Assembly: GCA_958296245.1 (NCBI GenBank)
Contig: OY282458.1
Location: 124,001-188,000, forward strand
Direction: 5' to 3'
Source of the DNA: an uncultured Dehalococcoidia bacterium
GTDB taxonomy: Bacteria > Chloroflexota > Dehalococcoidia > Lucifugimonadales > G958296245
DNA length: 64,000 nucleotides
Shown here: positions 36,074-44,501 of the stretch, piece by piece
Layout of the letters: the number at the start of each line of letters is the position of its first letter
Position numbering within the stretch: position 1 is the first letter of the stretch
Made by a program: the position numbers and the translations under genes
Notes under the pieces: generated by a model
What the model was told of the DNA's origin: nothing
The model's input: the letters and a program-made list of their open reading frames with translations, nothing else
Database searches by the model: none

Positions 36074-36451
36074 ATGTCTGAACGCTACAAGAAGGAAATA
36101 GAGGACATCCTGGACCAGGCAGGCGACCTTGGGTCCGGCCCGCGGTCCAAGCCGGGATTGCTGAGGCTGCTGTGGACGCAGGCCGCCAGATCGGTCTCAG
36201 GCAAGCCTTGGTCCATCTCGCCGGGCAGGGTGATGATCGGGTCCGTCGGACTGCTGGTCGCTGCCCTACTGCTCCGCCCCGCCATACCGGGCGCCACCGG
36301 GGCGATGCTCTGGGCCGCGCTCTTGCTATTCATCCTCGGCTACGCGATGTTCTTCATGCGGGGGGCGAGGACCCCTGAAAAGCGCTGGCGGGGTCAGTCG
36401 CTCGAATACGGCGCTTCTTGGTGGGACAGGCTCCGCCGCCGCGTCAAGTAG
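36074..36451 (+). CDS. Small membrane protein, unknown
   Basis: I do not recognise a function. The 125 residues hold a charged N-terminal region (ERYKKEIEDILDQAGDL), two adjacent membrane helices (VMIGSVGLLVAALLL and AMLWAALLLFILGYAMFFM), and a basic C-terminus (RGARTPEKRWRG, RLRRRVK). This arrangement suggests both ends in the cytoplasm. No clear ribosome site is visible. The 3' end overlaps the convergent AT-rich gene by 8 nt. Confidence 0.7.
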   Translation: MSERYKKEIEDILDQAGDLGSGPRSKPGLLRLLWTQAARSVSGKPWSISPGRVMIGSVGLLVAALLLRPAIPGATGAMLWAALLLFILGYAMFFMRGARTPEKRWRGQSLEYGASWWDRLRRRVK

Positions 36452-37016
36452 ACTGCGGCGCCGTGGCGGGCCGCAAGGCTCCATCCGGCAGGGCGGCCTG
36501 ACGCATCACGCTGTATAGTCGCCGACCACGTTTTCTGATCTTGTCTGACGGGGAGGCGATGCGGTTACTTTCAACTTGTAGGTATACTCTTACTATTCGC
36601 CTAGGACGAATAATATAGTCTTCACGATGGAGCCAAGCATAGCCTTCGTCAGGTCTAATATAAGTAACACGAAAACGTGTTTCATTTCCAACATAGCCTT
36701 TTGCTAATTCCATTATGACATCGAACATTCTACAACCTTTTTCGCAATGGATTTCGAATATTTTCCTGTGAAGTACAAGAAGTAGGGGAAGAGTGAGGGG
36801 TCCACGCCATTCATTCTGCTTCTTTTTACGCCTATTACGCCTAGCAGTTGTGATTCCTGCCTTAATAAGTGCAATTTCATCTCGCCTGCTGACCTCATGA
36901 GTAAGAGCAGTGATGCCTACTGAAGGCATTACAAATGTAGGAATGCCCCCCATAGTCGAATGGTGATGGCAATACACCGTAGTTGTCGTCTCGAACACAT
37001 ACATTTTTATCACCAT
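36444..37016 (-). CDS. Orphan protein in AT-rich DNA, unknown
   Basis: The 190-residue product has no family I recognise. It has a His/Cys cluster (YCHHHSTMGG), a basic stretch (ARRNRRKKKQNEWRG), IHCEKGCRMFDV and many Arg/Lys residues late. The DNA from about 36530 to 37010 is clearly richer in A and T than the neighbours, with codons such as AAA, ATA, ATT and TTA. This suggests recent acquisition. GGGAGG lies just before the ATG; the second in-frame ATG (37002-37004) has better spacing. The C-terminal 30 codons run into host-like GC-rich DNA. Confidence 0.55.
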   Translation of the reverse strand: MVIKMYVFETTTTVYCHHHSTMGGIPTFVMPSVGITALTHEVSRRDEIALIKAGITTARRNRRKKKQNEWRGPLTLPLLLVLHRKIFEIHCEKGCRMFDVIMELAKGYVGNETRFRVTYIRPDEGYAWLHREDYIIRPRRIVRVYLQVESNRIASPSDKIRKRGRRLYSVMRQAALPDGALRPATAPQST

Positions 37017-37071
37017 CCTCCCAGGGAGAGACTCTTGCCGTCAGACCCCGCGCCGGGGGTGGAGCCGTGCT

Positions 37072-37311
37072 CTAGTCTAGCACCCAGCGCGCCCCGGTCC
37101 AACCCATATAGCCAGACGGCAGAATGCCCCGCCCGTTGTCGTCAATCGGCAGCGCCGCCAGCAGGTCTCGCAACCTCTGACGGTCGGTCCAAGGCCGCTC
37201 GTCGTAGTGAGCCAGGTCAAAGATGTCCTGAAGCCAGTCCCAGTAGACGATAGCTACAGACACGCCGCGTTCGGGGGGCGCTACCAGAGCGGCCTTTGCC
37301 CTGAGCACCAA
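37072..37311 (-). CDS. Possible small protein, 79 aa, unknown
   Basis: This open frame follows the SDR gene after 12 nt. The product (VYWDWLQDIFDLAHYDERPW then PSGYMGWTGARWVLD) is aromatic-rich and looks like real coding sequence, but no family comes to mind. The start would be TTG 37309-37311 with a weak AGGAT upstream. It could be a fragment of a longer gene. Confidence 0.4.
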   Translation of the reverse strand: MVLRAKAALVAPPERGVSVAIVYWDWLQDIFDLAHYDERPWTDRQRLRDLLAALPIDDNGRGILPSGYMGWTGARWVLD

Positions 37312-37323
37312 GGACCGGCGATC

Positions 37324-38070
37324 CTATATCGTCCGGATACTCCCCCGCACGTAGGCAGCGTCATCAGACGCGAGGAACGCCATGACTGCGGCCACGCCCC
37401 CGGGCGGCGAGAGGTTCGCCATCGTGTGCTCGTACGCCTCGCGGTCCCCGGTGTTGCGCAGCGACTCCTCGGTCGCCGCTACCTTCAACGGCGTGTCGAG
37501 CGCACCGGGCAGCACGTCATGGACCCTGATCCCGAACCTGGACAGATGGCTGTCCAAGGTCATGGCCAAGCCGTGCGACCCCCCTTTGCTCGCCCCGTAG
37601 GCGTAAGAGGAACTCCCTCCCAACACCCCTGCCACCGACGAGGTCAGCACGATGACGCCGCTCCGCTGCTCCTTCATGTACCGCGCCGCGTGCTTGCTCA
37701 CCAAGTACGACCCTTTCACGTTCACGTCGATAACGGGGTCCCAGACCGTGTCGTCCACCTCGGTAATGTCCAGACCGGCGCCCTTCAGGATGCCTGCCAG
37801 GTGAAGGAGGACGTCGATACCCCCGCCCATCCAGTGGGCGGCCTCGTCCACTGCGGCGCTGACTCCGGCCTCCGCCGTCACGTCTACGTGCCAGTACCTG
37901 GCGTCGCCCCCATCCTCTTCTATCGCGGACAGCGTGGCGGAAGCTCTGACATCCTCGACGTCGAACACAGCTACACGGGCTCCCTCCGATGCGACCCGGA
38001 TGGCCGTCGCCCTGCCGATTCCAGTCGCAGCGCCCGTCACCAAGATACGTTTTCCGTCAAGCCTCCCCAT
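37324..38070 (-). CDS. SDR-family oxidoreductase
   Basis: This is a 248-residue classical short-chain dehydrogenase with NAD(P): VTGAATGIGRATA at the N-terminus, VFDVEDV for the cofactor, LHLAGILKGAG where NAG is usual, and the active-site Tyr/Lys in YAYGASKGG with Ser in LTSSVAG. The C-terminus ends at YVRGSIRTI, short of the usual DGG tail. The start ATG 38068-38070 has AAGGAGG at ideal spacing; an upstream in-frame ATG has none. It overlaps the upstream isomerase-like gene by 14 nt, suggesting a shared sugar or polyol route. Confidence 0.87.
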   Translation of the reverse strand: MGRLDGKRILVTGAATGIGRATAIRVASEGARVAVFDVEDVRASATLSAIEEDGGDARYWHVDVTAEAGVSAAVDEAAHWMGGGIDVLLHLAGILKGAGLDITEVDDTVWDPVIDVNVKGSYLVSKHAARYMKEQRSGVIVLTSSVAGVLGGSSSYAYGASKGGSHGLAMTLDSHLSRFGIRVHDVLPGALDTPLKVAATEESLRNTGDREAYEHTMANLSPPGGVAAVMAFLASDDAAYVRGSIRTI

Positions 38071-38944
38071 CTGTGCCTCCTTGGCTGTCACCCCACGTTA
38101 TCCCGGCGCGCGCCGCGAACTCCCGGTACCTCGCCGCCGCGGCGGCGTAGCGGTCCGGCGGAAGATGTTCTACCAGCACGTGGCCCTCGGGGCAGACCTG
38201 CTGCATCCGGCGCAAGAACATCCCGTGGTCCAGCAGACCAGAGCCTATCTCGGCTTCCTCGAATCTCACCATGAGCTGTTCCACGACCCTGAAGTCCTTG
38301 GCGTGGGCTCCTATGGTCACGTCCCCAAGCAGGTCGAAGAACCCCCCAAGGAAACGCGGCATGTCGGATGCGTCGTCCAGGCTGTCCACGAAGTTCACAG
38401 GGTCCTGATTGAAACCCAGGGCCCGCACGCCGACCGCGTCGATGAACTCACGCACCCGCCGCGCGGAATAGAGCGGCGAGACGGCCCCGCCCTCAACCGC
38501 CACACGCACGCCTTCGTCCTCCGCCGTACGGCAGACCCTGCGAGCGCTGTCCGTCAGCCGATCGAATGCCTCCTGCTTCCTGTTCCCCGGGTGGGGCAGC
38601 CAAGCCCCTCGGGGGTTCAAGCTCCCGGGCCGGAGGTACGTATTGGGCGCCCCCAATCGCCGCGTCAACCCGCACATCCGCTTTGCGAACTCGATCGCGT
38701 ATTCGCGCTCCCGCTCGTCGGGGCTGACCAGCCCGCCCCCGTAGGCGCCGTTAGTCTGACCTATCAGAAGACCGGCCTCTTCGAACGCGCCCTTCAGCCG
38801 GCCCACGTCCTCCCCGACCAGCGCCGCCGGGTCGTTCACCACTAGATTCAGTACCGAATAGCCCTCTAGGCGCGCCTCTTTCAGCGCGGCGGCAGTGATG
38901 TTTCGCCAATCGCCGGGTATTCGCCCCGCAGCCCCGAGTAACAC
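38057..38944 (-). CDS. Sugar phosphate isomerase/epimerase-like TIM-barrel protein
   Basis: The 295-residue protein resembles the xylose isomerase-like TIM barrel (AP endonuclease 2 superfamily). It has LGAPNTYLRPG, a metal-ligand Glu in VRVAVEGGAVSPLY, LGFNQDPVNFVD, IGAHAKDFRVV with a His ligand, and HVLVEHLPPDRY. Members isomerise or epimerise sugars and inositols. The start is GTG 38942-38944. Its 5' flank is taken up by a heptanucleotide repeat starting 11 nt away, so no normal promoter is next to it. Confidence 0.78.
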   Translation of the reverse strand: MLLGAAGRIPGDWRNITAAALKEARLEGYSVLNLVVNDPAALVGEDVGRLKGAFEEAGLLIGQTNGAYGGGLVSPDEREREYAIEFAKRMCGLTRRLGAPNTYLRPGSLNPRGAWLPHPGNRKQEAFDRLTDSARRVCRTAEDEGVRVAVEGGAVSPLYSARRVREFIDAVGVRALGFNQDPVNFVDSLDDASDMPRFLGGFFDLLGDVTIGAHAKDFRVVEQLMVRFEEAEIGSGLLDHGMFLRRMQQVCPEGHVLVEHLPPDRYAAAAARYREFAARAGITWGDSQGGTDGEA

Positions 38945-38954
38945 AGTTCAGTTC

Positions 38955-39057
<103 letters not shown>

Positions 39058-39209
39058 CAGATTCTATGCGGCGGATCGCGAGACCGCAACGGCCCACACC
39101 CATGAACGTCAATATACGAAATACAATTCCTGATACATATGGGGCGTGGCTTTATCCGTCCTATTTTTCATGAATTTTTACGATGGAAGTCGTGGTTTGT
39201 TACGCAAAG

Positions 39210-39238
39210 TTGACATATTCGCACCGAATCGGTAACAT
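39210..39238 (+). promoter_or_regulatory. Sigma-70-like promoter
   Basis: Consensus TTGACA (39210-39215), a 17-nt spacer, and TAACAT (39233-39238), 53 nt before the GNAT/kinase-like fusion gene, which has a strong TTAGGAGGTC ribosome site. Confidence 0.65.
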
Positions 39239-39291
39239 CCCAGGCGCACGCTGGCCGTTAGCATCAATCCAACACCGTTAGGAGGTCAACC

Positions 39292-40587
39292 ATGCTTCCT
39301 CCCCTGACCCTCAGAGACGTGTCCAGGGATGACGTCGACCGCGTAAGCTGGTGGCTGGAAGACAGCGAGATATCTTCCCGCTGGTTCGGACACTACGCCT
39401 GTGGCGACCCGATACACCGCAGCTACGACCCACAGCAGATGCTGGAAGCGACGGAATGGGAGTGGACGCGCGTATTCGGGGACCCGCAAAGGCTCATCTA
39501 CTCGATCTACACCGACGACGCCGAGCATATCGGCGAGGCCCAGATCCTGTTCGACGGCCGAGACGGCGCCGAACTCTCCCTGCTCATAGGAAGGAAAGAC
39601 CTGTGGCACCACGGCTACGGGACCGCCACGATGCTCCGCCTACTCGACAGGGTGTTCGAAGACCTGCGGATGCGCAAGGCATGGGTCAACGTTCCCGACG
39701 GCAACGCGCCCGCGCTCGGGCTATTCATGAAGCTCGGCTTCGACGTGGAGAAGCCGAAGGAGCCATGCAGGCGGCCTGACGGGTCGTCGCTGCACGCCAG
39801 CATCCTCTCGATCACCTCGGAAGAGTACCTCAACCGCCAGCCGTCCTCCAATACCCGGACGGCGCATAGGACAGTCGTAACCATTACGGGACTACCCGGC
39901 AGCCGGTCCGAGGCCATCGCAAGAGACGCCGCAAGCGCGCTGGAGAGCCGGTACGTCGACGACGAACAGATCAGAGAGGCTCTCCGGGACAGGCTCCGGT
40001 GCTCATCCGGAGAGCTCGACGCGTTCGAGGCTAGTCACCGCTCCAGGTGGGGACGCGCGTTGGCCTCGATGGCCGTACCCGTCACAGGGGTAGCCGGATA
40101 CGAAATGGGCCACTGGGCGCAGGCCAGCCAAGCGGCCGGCTACGAGTTCCTCGAAGACGGGCTCACGCTGAAACAGTACCTGAAAGCCCTCGGTGGAGTG
40201 ATCAGAGGCATTGCCATCAACGGCCCTGCCGTGATGCACGGCCACGGCAGCCACCTGTTCGTTCCCGCCAGCGTTGAGGCGCTCAACGTGTTCATATCCG
40301 CCACCCCTGAATACAGACTCGCCCGGGTCCAATCGGACTACGGAGTCAAGGGGCGAGAGGCTCGTAAGTGGATGAAGCAGACGGACAAGCAGGCCAAGAC
40401 CGTCTTCAAGAACCTCTTCGACTGCGACCTGCTCGACATGCAAAAGTACGATCTGACCATCAACGTCGACAAGACCTCACCGTCCAGGGCTGTAGAGGTC
40501 ATCGTCGGCGCCCTGGAGGCCGCGGCTCCCGCCAGTCAGCAGCTCGACGGTGCTCTCCATCCTATACCGGAAATGACTTCGATATAG
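39292..40587 (+). CDS. GNAT acetyltransferase fused to cytidylate-kinase-like domain
   Basis: This is a two-domain protein of 431 residues. Residues about 1-175 form a GNAT acetyltransferase (LTLRDVSRDDVDRVSWWLED, IGEAQILFDG, the acetyl-CoA loop LWHHGYGTATMLRLL, NAPALGLFMKLGF). Residues about 195-425 resemble the cytidylate-kinase-like family PF13189. They begin VVTITGLPGSRSEAIARDAA, a degenerate P-loop, followed by FLEDGLTLKQYLKALGGVI, HGHGSHLFVP and KYDLTINVDK. I recall no well-studied protein with this pairing; a substrate cannot be named. A strong promoter and terminator frame it as a single-gene unit. Confidence 0.82.
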   Translation: MLPPLTLRDVSRDDVDRVSWWLEDSEISSRWFGHYACGDPIHRSYDPQQMLEATEWEWTRVFGDPQRLIYSIYTDDAEHIGEAQILFDGRDGAELSLLIGRKDLWHHGYGTATMLRLLDRVFEDLRMRKAWVNVPDGNAPALGLFMKLGFDVEKPKEPCRRPDGSSLHASILSITSEEYLNRQPSSNTRTAHRTVVTITGLPGSRSEAIARDAASALESRYVDDEQIREALRDRLRCSSGELDAFEASHRSRWGRALASMAVPVTGVAGYEMGHWAQASQAAGYEFLEDGLTLKQYLKALGGVIRGIAINGPAVMHGHGSHLFVPASVEALNVFISATPEYRLARVQSDYGVKGREARKWMKQTDKQAKTVFKNLFDCDLLDMQKYDLTINVDKTSPSRAVEVIVGALEAAAPASQQLDGALHPIPEMTSI

Positions 40588-40635
40588 CCAACGGGGACCC
40601 GCCCTATCAGGTGTCTGAGAGACACCCTCAGACAC

Positions 40636-40669
40636 AACCCCTTCCTCTTCCCTGCAAGGAAGGGGTTTT
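40636..40669 (+). terminator. Rho-independent terminator
   Basis: An 11-bp stem (AACCCCTTCCT with AGGAAGGGGTT), a 10-nt loop and TTTT, 49 nt after the fusion gene stop. A palindrome CTGAGAGACACCCTCAG lies just before it. Confidence 0.85.
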
Positions 40670-40707
40670 AAGAAAGGTGCGGAAGTGACCTTTCGCACCC
40701 ATGCCGG

Positions 40708-41616
40708 CTATTCGGCGCGCCTGACCGCGTGCCCCCCGAATTGGCCGCGCATCGCGGCCAGCAGCTTTGCCCCGAAGGGAGAAGCCTGCCGCGACCTGAA
40801 GCGCGCCTGAAGCGACAACGCCATTACCGGCGCGGGCATCCCCAACGCGATGGACTCCTCCACCGCCCATCTACCCTCGCCAGAGTCCTCGACGTAGGCT
40901 TCTACAGAGTCGAGCCCGGGGTCCTCCTCCAACGCGGCCGCAGCCAGATCGAGCAACCATGACCTGACGACGCTGCCCGACCTCCACAGATCGGCGATTC
41001 GAGGCAGGTCGAGATCGAGCTCCGCCTTGGCCCGCATCAGCTCGAACCCCTCGGCGTAGGCTTGCATCATCCCGTATTCGATGCCGTTATGCACCATCTT
41101 GACGAAGTGACCGGCGCCGGCAGGGCCGACGTGGGCGTAGCCGCGCTCAGGCGACGGAGCCAACGTCCGCAGAAGCGGCTCTACCAGCTCGAAGTCTTCC
41201 CGCTCCCCGCCCACCATCAGGCAGTACCCCTCTCGGAGCCCCCAGACGCCGCCGCTCGTCCCGGCGTCCAGAAACCCGATCCCCTTCTCCTTCAGCTCCG
41301 AGGCCCGGCGCATACTCTCCTTGTAGTTGGAGTTGCCGCCGTCTACCACCATGTCACCCGGCGACAGATCTTCTGTCAGCGCGTCCACAGTGCACCGAGT
41401 CATGCCGCCCGCAGGCACCATCACCCAGACCACGCGGGGCGATCCAAGGCCAGCGGCCAGCTCCGAAAGGGATGAAGCCCCCCTCGCTCCCTGCCGCACG
41501 CAAGCCCGCACCGCCTCCTCTTGCCGGTCGAACACCACCAGGTCGTGCCCGCCCGACAACAGGCGCGCCGCCATATTACCGCCCATGCGCCCAAGCCCTA
41601 TCATCCCCATCTCCAT
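40708..41616 (-). CDS. gnd: 6-phosphogluconate dehydrogenase, decarboxylating (short form)
   Basis: This enzyme oxidises 6-phosphogluconate to ribulose-5-phosphate and CO2 with reduction of NAD(P). The 302-residue short bacterial form has MGMIGLGRMGGNMAARL, VDGGNSNYKESMRR, FLDAGTSGGVWGL and the catalytic Lys in GHFVKMVHNGIEYGMMQAYAEG. The start ATG 41614-41616 has GGGGAGGAG upstream. An open frame further upstream runs into a dispersed repeat and is not coding. Confidence 0.93.
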   Translation of the reverse strand: MEMGMIGLGRMGGNMAARLLSGGHDLVVFDRQEEAVRACVRQGARGASSLSELAAGLGSPRVVWVMVPAGGMTRCTVDALTEDLSPGDMVVDGGNSNYKESMRRASELKEKGIGFLDAGTSGGVWGLREGYCLMVGGEREDFELVEPLLRTLAPSPERGYAHVGPAGAGHFVKMVHNGIEYGMMQAYAEGFELMRAKAELDLDLPRIADLWRSGSVVRSWLLDLAAAALEEDPGLDSVEAYVEDSGEGRWAVEESIALGMPAPVMALSLQARFRSRQASPFGAKLLAAMRGQFGGHAVRRAE

Positions 41617-41639
41617 GGCCGTGCTCCTCCCCAAGATTC

Positions 41640-41932
41640 GTAACTGTTCAGAGTTCGTGAGGCCCTTTTCGACTGGCGTAGCCCCGATAAAGCAGACGGC
41701 TTTGATCCCACCCGCCCGCCCCTTGGTAACTGGGGGCACAGCCCCCAGACCCCCTGCCCAGAGGGGAAAACCGATGCGGGAGAACGTCCCCGTGTTCGCG
41801 CCCAGCCAGACCCCCTGAGGGGAGAACCCAGCCCAGCCCTGAAGTAGCTGGCGCCGGCCAGACCCCCTGCCCAGCGGGGAGAACTTCCCCTGGACTTCCC
41901 CCTTTGGGTCTCACGGAGTCTGAACAGTTACG
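41640..41932 (-). repeat. Dispersed TIR element, copy H (both ends intact)
   Basis: At about 292 bp this is the fullest copy. It starts TAACTGTTCAGAGTTCGTGAG and ends CTCACGGAGTCTGAACAGTTA, an inverted repeat pair. Inside, in reverse, are CGACTGGCGTAGCCCCGATA and the hairpin CTGGGGGCACAGCCCCCAG. It also has two extra copies of a CCAGACCCCCTG block not seen in shorter copies. GATTCG occurs on both sides, offset by a few bases. Confidence 0.85.
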
Positions 41933-42097
41933 ACGATTCGTCTAACGACCACACAGCCGCCTCAAGCCACAGTACCACATGTCAGCCTGTACGGACGCGG
42001 GCGTATATGGGCCGCCAGTACCTCATCACGCCCCGGCGGCTGTGCGTGATATAATCCCGCACTCTTCTTACGGCCTTCCTCGCAAGGGGGTGTCCGC

Positions 42098-42898
42098 GTG
42101 GACGTGAGCGGCAGCGTGGCGATCGTGACCGGCGGAGGCCGGGGCATAGGCCGAGGCATAGTTCTGGCCCTGGCCCGCAACGGCGCGCACGTCGTGGTCG
42201 CCGACCTGAACCCCAACGATGCCGAGGCCGCCGCCCGTGAGGCGTCCGCCGCCCAGAGTAGATCCATGCCGGTCCGCGTGGACGTGACCGTCCAAGGATC
42301 GGTGGACGGCATGGTCGCGGACGTGCTGGCGCAGTTTGGCCGTGTCGACGTCTTGGTCAACAACGCCGGGGTAATAGCGGCCCCCGGTTGGGAAGAGCGC
42401 GACTCGCCCAGCGAGGAAGATTGGGACCTGATCTACGAAGTCAACGTCAAGGGGATGGCGCGGGTCACCGAGGCCGTCTCCCCGAACATGAAGGAGCGCC
42501 GCCGCGGCAAGATCGTCAACATCGCGTCGATCGCCGGCCGCCTGGGGACCCTCACCAGCGGCCCGTACGGCGCGTCGAAGGCCGGCGTCATCAACCTGAC
42601 CCAGTACTGGGCCTTGGAGCTCGCGCCCTACGACATCAACGTAAACGCCGTCTGCCCCGGCCTGCTCTGGACGCCCATATGGGAGCGCATCGCGCTCCGC
42701 TATGGCCGCGACAAGGAGAAGTACCCCGGGCTGACCACCCGCCAGGTGTTCGAACGGACAGTCCGGGAACGCATCCCCTTGGGGCGGGAGCAGACTCCCG
42801 AGGACATCGGTAACGCCGTTGCGTTCCTGGCCTCCGACGCCGCCCGCAACATCACCGGCCAAGCCCTCAACGTCTCCGGCGGCTCCCACATGAATTGA
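42098..42898 (+). CDS. SDR-family oxidoreductase (3-oxoacyl-ACP reductase-like)
   Basis: This is a 266-residue classical SDR with VAIVTGGGRGIGRGIVLALA, VVVADLNPND, VLVNNAGVIAAPG, NIASIAGRLG, the catalytic YGASKAGVINLT, and the complete C-terminal FLASDAARNITGQALNVSGG. The N-terminal start is GTG 42098 with AAGGGGGTGT before it. The substrate is not evident. It is a single gene between repeat copy H and the tRNA. Confidence 0.9.
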   Translation: MDVSGSVAIVTGGGRGIGRGIVLALARNGAHVVVADLNPNDAEAAAREASAAQSRSMPVRVDVTVQGSVDGMVADVLAQFGRVDVLVNNAGVIAAPGWEERDSPSEEDWDLIYEVNVKGMARVTEAVSPNMKERRRGKIVNIASIAGRLGTLTSGPYGASKAGVINLTQYWALELAPYDINVNAVCPGLLWTPIWERIALRYGRDKEKYPGLTTRQVFERTVRERIPLGREQTPEDIGNAVAFLASDAARNITGQALNVSGGSHMN

Positions 42899-43123
42899 AG
42901 CTGCCCCCGCGTCTGCCGATACGACGCAGGGCCGATGGACAAGGGCGCTCCGCCCTGGCCCTGCCAGGCCGTGGGAAGGCTGAGGCACACCCCTTCGGCA
43001 GGGCTCAGGGCAGAAGGACGCCGCCCCTCTGCGCCCCGCGTTTCCGCAGCCTGCTATAATTACCCCCAAGCGCCGGCGGACGGCGCCCGGCCCGCGCGGA
43101 CGGGCCTCCCCTCCCCTAGCGGC

Positions 43124-43211
43124 GCCGAGGTGGTGGAATTGGTAGACACGCAGCGTTGAGGGCGCTGTGGCCGAATAGGCTGTAGGAGTTCGAGTCTCCT
43201 CCTCGGCACCA
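43124..43211 (+). tRNA. tRNA-Leu (anticodon GAG)
   Basis: The acceptor stem GCCGAGG pairs with CCTCGGC (43201-43207), followed by A and an encoded CCA end (43209-43211). The anticodon stem CAGCG/CGCTG encloses TTGAGGG, giving GAG. A long variable arm follows, as expected for leucine. The T arm has GGAGTTCGAGTCTCC. A TATAAT lies at 43055-43060, within a CCGCAGCCTGCTATAAT segment. Confidence 0.97.
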
Positions 43212-43269
43212 CTCTTTTCTTTAAATATCCCCAGAATCGCCGCGTTGGCAGCATAAGGAGATTGAGGCC

Positions 43270-44457
43270 ATGAACGTCGACCGGCAAGAGCTTCTCGACA
43301 AGGGCTACATCATCATCCGACAGTGCATCCCGCCGGACAGGCTGGACGAGCTGCGGGACAGCTTCGAAACCCTCGTCGACCGGCAGAGGGAGATATGGGC
43401 CCGGGACCGAGGGTCCGACGACCCGCCCGGAGGCGTCTGGGAGACGAGCGCGCAACCGCGCGTCTCTTTCGATGAGGTCGTCGACGCCCAGACGGCGAAC
43501 ACAGTCGGGTTCTGCCTGCACAGGAACACCCTCGGCGTCTCGCGTCAGCTCCTCACCGGCGACGAAGTGGGCGTCCACCAGATGCAGCTCATGTGCAACC
43601 CGGTCAGCGACCACCCCGGCGGCACGGGCTGGCACCGGGACACCAGCCCCGACTCCGACATCCCGCTCGAGGGGATCCAGCAGGACATGCTGCGCAACGG
43701 CCCCGGGTACGTCCAGTGGAACATCCCGATGTACGACGACAACGTCCTATGGGTCGTTCCCGGCAGCCACCGCGAGCCCGACACTCCCGAGCAGTTGGCG
43801 CAGCTCAAGGAGGACCGACTCGCACCGCCCCCCGGAGGCGTACCGGTGGAACTCCAGGCAGGCGACGGCGTCGTCTACCTCAACCACATGCTTCACTCCG
43901 GCAGCAACTACGGCGTCACCCTGCGCCGCACCATACACCTCGGCTACCAGTCCTTCGGCGGCCGGATGCTCCGATATTTCCACCTCTGGTGGAAGCCGGG
44001 CTTTGACGAAGGACTCCCCGGCGCTATCCGGGAGCCGTTCCAACGGTGGGGGCGGGCCATCGAGCGTCAACACGACCTGATCGAGGCGCTGTACCGCGGG
44101 ATGCTCGACAAGGACGCCTCCCGGTTCAATGCCGCTCTCGACGCCCTACACTCCGGTGAGCAATGGAAGCTGGCGTGCCTCGTACTGCTCTGCAAGATAG
44201 CTCATGCCATCCGCTCGGCAGCGCCGACGAGCACGTCGCGCCCAAAGAACCAATACCTGTACGACGATATCGCACGGCGTTTCACGCCCGAAGAGATCGA
44301 CGAGGTATGGAGCCGCTTCAAGCCCTTGGATGAGAGGCTCCAAGGCGAGCCTCATGAGGCCAGGCCGGGCGACGCCAGGACCATCACGCGCTATAGAACA
44401 TACGAGATGCCGCCCGGCTACGGCGTGGAGGACTTCGTAAGCGGCTGGGCCGGCTAA
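43270..44457 (+). CDS. Phytanoyl-CoA dioxygenase family protein (PhyH)
   Basis: This is a predicted Fe(II)/2-oxoglutarate-dependent oxygenase of 395 residues. The iron motif is HRD in GWHRDTSPD (about H122, D124), with the distal His in NHMLHSGSNYG (near 206-209) and 2-oxoglutarate-binding Arg in TLRRTIHLGY. The family hydroxylates varied small molecules; the target is unknown. AAGGAG precedes the ATG. The GYD-domain gene follows after 44 nt on the same strand. Confidence 0.9.
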   Translation: MNVDRQELLDKGYIIIRQCIPPDRLDELRDSFETLVDRQREIWARDRGSDDPPGGVWETSAQPRVSFDEVVDAQTANTVGFCLHRNTLGVSRQLLTGDEVGVHQMQLMCNPVSDHPGGTGWHRDTSPDSDIPLEGIQQDMLRNGPGYVQWNIPMYDDNVLWVVPGSHREPDTPEQLAQLKEDRLAPPPGGVPVELQAGDGVVYLNHMLHSGSNYGVTLRRTIHLGYQSFGGRMLRYFHLWWKPGFDEGLPGAIREPFQRWGRAIERQHDLIEALYRGMLDKDASRFNAALDALHSGEQWKLACLVLLCKIAHAIRSAAPTSTSRPKNQYLYDDIARRFTPEEIDEVWSRFKPLDERLQGEPHEARPGDARTITRYRTYEMPPGYGVEDFVSGWAG

Positions 44458-44501
44458 CGGGCGGCAGCCGGCGCAAGCCGTCTCCCGCAAGGAGACCCAA
44501 A

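Noticed and set aside
41617-41739. N-terminal extension of the 6-phosphogluconate dehydrogenase
   Set aside because: The extra codons translate a dispersed repeat; GGGGAGGAG and the family start point to ATG 41614-41616.
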